Positions 17,800 through 20,236 of a DNA stretch of 20,236 nt are shown piece by piece. The notes under the pieces were generated by a model. It was not told the DNA's origin, did not search any database, and saw only the letters and a program-made list of their open reading frames with translations. Within the stretch, counting starts at the first letter, position 1. Every line of letters begins with the position of its first letter. Origin of the DNA: Smittium culicis. Lineage: Eukaryota > Kickxellomycota > Harpellomycetes > Harpellales > Legeriomycetaceae. The position numbers and the translations under genes were made by a program. The stretch lies in NCBI GenBank assembly GCA_001970855.1, contig LSSN01004815.1, positions 1 to 20,236 on the forward strand, read 5' to 3'.

Positions 17800-20236
17800 A
17801 TCCACCTCCGTTGCCATAATTACGACGGAAAATTTTCATGTAAAGTGTTCAAAAAAAAATTATAGAAATAAAATTTGTAATTATTATAAATATAGTTTCT
17901 AATTTATTAAAAATTCAAGTTTAATCGTAACGCGATAATTACTATCAGGCCATTTTGGCCTTAAGAAATTTGACAACTTTCACCGAGGGCCATAAAGAAA
18001 TTAAAACTGCTGTGAAATTAATCAAGATCTTTAGCGCAAGAACTGATTATTGTTATAAATTGTGAGTAGAATATTCATACTAACTTCCACCTGAACGTAC
18101 CCACTTATCTCTACTGAAAGGCGCTAAGGATAATAAAATCGTACCATTACAACTTATCTAATTAAAAAGAATTAAATGCCATTCTTAGCTATTATCTATT
18201 TTTATCTAATAAGATGAAATAAGTAATACTTATTTTGGCCTATTATGTATAAATTAAATTAGCTATGTTGAGGCTTTTCATTAATAATAGTAATAATATC
18301 TTTTAATAATTTTTTTTTAGATTTATTATAAAACAATCAAATAAATAAATAAAAATAACTATTAAGACCTATATATTATTATGATTCCTAACTATTCATA
18401 TGAGCGAAAATATATTTTTACAATTTTATTGCGCTGTCTAAACTATACTAAATAAATTAAATACTATTTATAAATCTATTAAATAAAAATAAAAGTACAA
18501 TAAAATAATTCGAATTCAAGAAGTAGGAAATTAGTAAAAGTTTTACATCTATTTATTTTTCTTTAAAGTGCTTATTATACTGAATTAAAATGTATTAAAA
18601 GAATAGAACATTTAAACCTGAACTTCTATTTAAATCAAAGTTTTGTTAGTTTTTAATTTTAAACCAGATAGTAAAGGATTTTTTACTAAAAAGTTTATCC
18701 TTATTTCATAAAAAGAAATTGCATGTTAATAAAAAATCAACTTCTCTCAAGATTTTAACCGAATAAATAAATTTTACTGATTTAACTAATGGAATATAAA
18801 ATATATTCAAAGATTGGGATAAAATAAGATATTCTTTCATTATGAACTTAAAAAATCATTCATTACTCAGATCAAATATGAATTATTTAATATAATTTGC
18901 TTCATAGTACTAAATAGTTTATATTTAAAAATATTATAAACCATAACTTGGATAAATATTTATTTCTGCAGTTATAGTTTAGGTAATAAAAATTTTTCTA
19001 AACTAAAAAAAACTCTTACATAGCATTGAAAACTTTCTGTTTAATATTCAAAAAATTATACTTAATAAAAATAAATCTCCCCACTTAATATCAAATTAAT
19101 ACTTTATATTTATTAAATCTCATAAGCATTATTATATATAGGACACTAAAATATAGGCTATAAAATTCATATAAATTACTAATATGAAAAATTCTAAACT
19201 ATTATTGCTTTAGTATAGTAATTATCTAAATTCTTTCATATGGTATAATACACTATTCTAATTTTAAATTTTTAAAATTGATTTTAATATCAACTTTACA
19301 AAAAATTTACCAAGATACAATATTAGTGTTATATATTGCTAATAAATTATTATTTTTTGTATGATTTCGATTCTGAAAAGATTTCTTCTATTCAAATATT
19401 ATTAGTGGTTTATGATTGGTTCTTTTTATACAATATTACAGTTTTTTTAAAGATAATTATTTATCAGTTACTATTTAAAAAAAAAATAAAAAATAAAAAA
19501 TTCTCAGTCTACAAATAAGTATAATGAATCTAAAAATGTACAATAAACCGTGGAAATATATTAAAATAATATAAAAACTCATCATATTTGCTCAAATATT
19601 GGAATCAGTCATTTGTGAATATATAATGCTACAGAATATATTTCTATGAGTCAAATTAGTTGGTAAAAATTTTTTTGTGGAATTTTTTAAATTAAGCAGG
19701 CTTATATTAATAATAATATATATACTAATAGTCTAATATATTTATTAGTTCCTAAGGGTATCATAAATATTTAAAAGTTTATAGTAAAATGATTTTTCGG
19801 GCTAATAATATGTAATTTTATCTTTAATAATAGGTTAGAGTATTATTTTTAAAAATTAATATGTAATCAAATTTTATAGAGCAGTATCAGCCATTTTTTC
19901 TCTAGATATAAATGGTTTTTTGATTATCAATCTTATAAATCATTATCAAAAAGGTAAATATCGAGTATATCTTGATCAAGTTATCAAAAATATTATTATA
20001 TTCTAGGTTCTTGCCTGAGAAATATTTTTTATCACGAACTAAATTGGAGATCCAAATATTTTGTGTAAAATACTTTTATTTTATGTAATCATTGGTTTAA
20101 ATTTATAGTCATATCTGATTTCTAATATTTGATTAGAAAATTTTTTTAGCTTAATTACAGGATTGAAAGGAGTTTAATATTCGAATATTTAAATACCTTG
20201 TCATAAAATAATATTAAAAAAAATATTTATTTTTTT
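17800..20236. other. Very AT-rich, gene-free block
   Basis: Hand counts of two 60-base lines (18361 and 19201) give 12 of 60 G+C each, about 20%, against roughly half in the lumazine synthase gene. The only frame of 60 codons (19336-19518) is Ile/Leu/Tyr/Lys low complexity. There is a GGCCATTTTGGCC palindrome at about 17949-17961. Nothing resembles an organellar gene, an RNA gene or a transposon. Confidence 0.55.

Noticed and set aside
17221..18310. Possible duplication: ATAAATTAAATTA followed by CTTTTCATTA at about 17229-17261 and again near 18250-18285
   Set aside because: The shared words are short, AT-rich and unevenly spaced; chance is enough.
1..20236. tRNA, rRNA, snRNA, CRISPR and prophage-like features
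   Set aside because: I scanned by eye for a tRNA B-box, U6 or other snRNA signatures and regularly spaced repeats, and found none.

Overview
This is a eukaryotic nuclear segment, most likely from an early-diverging, AT-rich fungus. The reasons are spliceosomal introns (GT..AG, some with CTAAT-type branch sites), a fungal-type lumazine synthase, an Sds3-type histone-deacetylase subunit, an LSm2 gene, a candidate adaptor accessory protein, and long AT-rich intergenic DNA. Animals lack lumazine synthase. A Zoopagomycota/Kickxellomycotina-like or similar lineage is only a guess. No tRNA, rRNA, CRISPR array or autonomous transposon was recognised.

Layout. Positions 469-5519 (minus) hold a three-exon SDS3/BRMS1-family gene. 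Two small exons encode most of the Sds3-like coiled coil. An 833-nt pyrimidine-rich intron separates them from a 3.6-kb last exon, which completes the coiled coil and then encodes an enormous Asn/Ser/Gln/Pro-rich tail. Positions 5520-7888 are intergenic, with G-rich and A/T-homopolymer tracts. Positions 7889-9257 (minus) hold a three-exon gene with an N-terminal acidic FGDF/DFxDF cluster and a C-terminal coiled coil, possibly a Laa2/aftiphilin-like AP-1 cofactor. It is divergent from LSM2 (10024-10674, plus), whose first coding exon is only the ATG. Downstream of LSM2 lies a tight cluster of three related ~190-bp MITEs with TTAA-type target sites and CCCTTTC termini (piggyBac-like). Positions 12137-13234 (plus) hold an intronless protein with two lumazine-synthase domains. 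Positions 13618-13830 (minus) hold a 70-residue protein with two C2H2 zinc fingers. From about 13.9 kb to the end I find no convincing gene, and base composition falls to about 20% GC in sampled lines of the last 2.5 kb.

The genes are ordinary eukaryotic neighbours in chromatin (Sds3), trafficking (candidate), RNA decay/splicing (LSm2) and riboflavin synthesis. They do not form a pathway. The most interesting object is the tandem lumazine synthase. Its first domain has lost the substrate-pocket and catalytic-His motifs but keeps the phosphate-binding Arg half-site. Its second domain has the reverse pattern. A complete active site could therefore form only between unlike domains.
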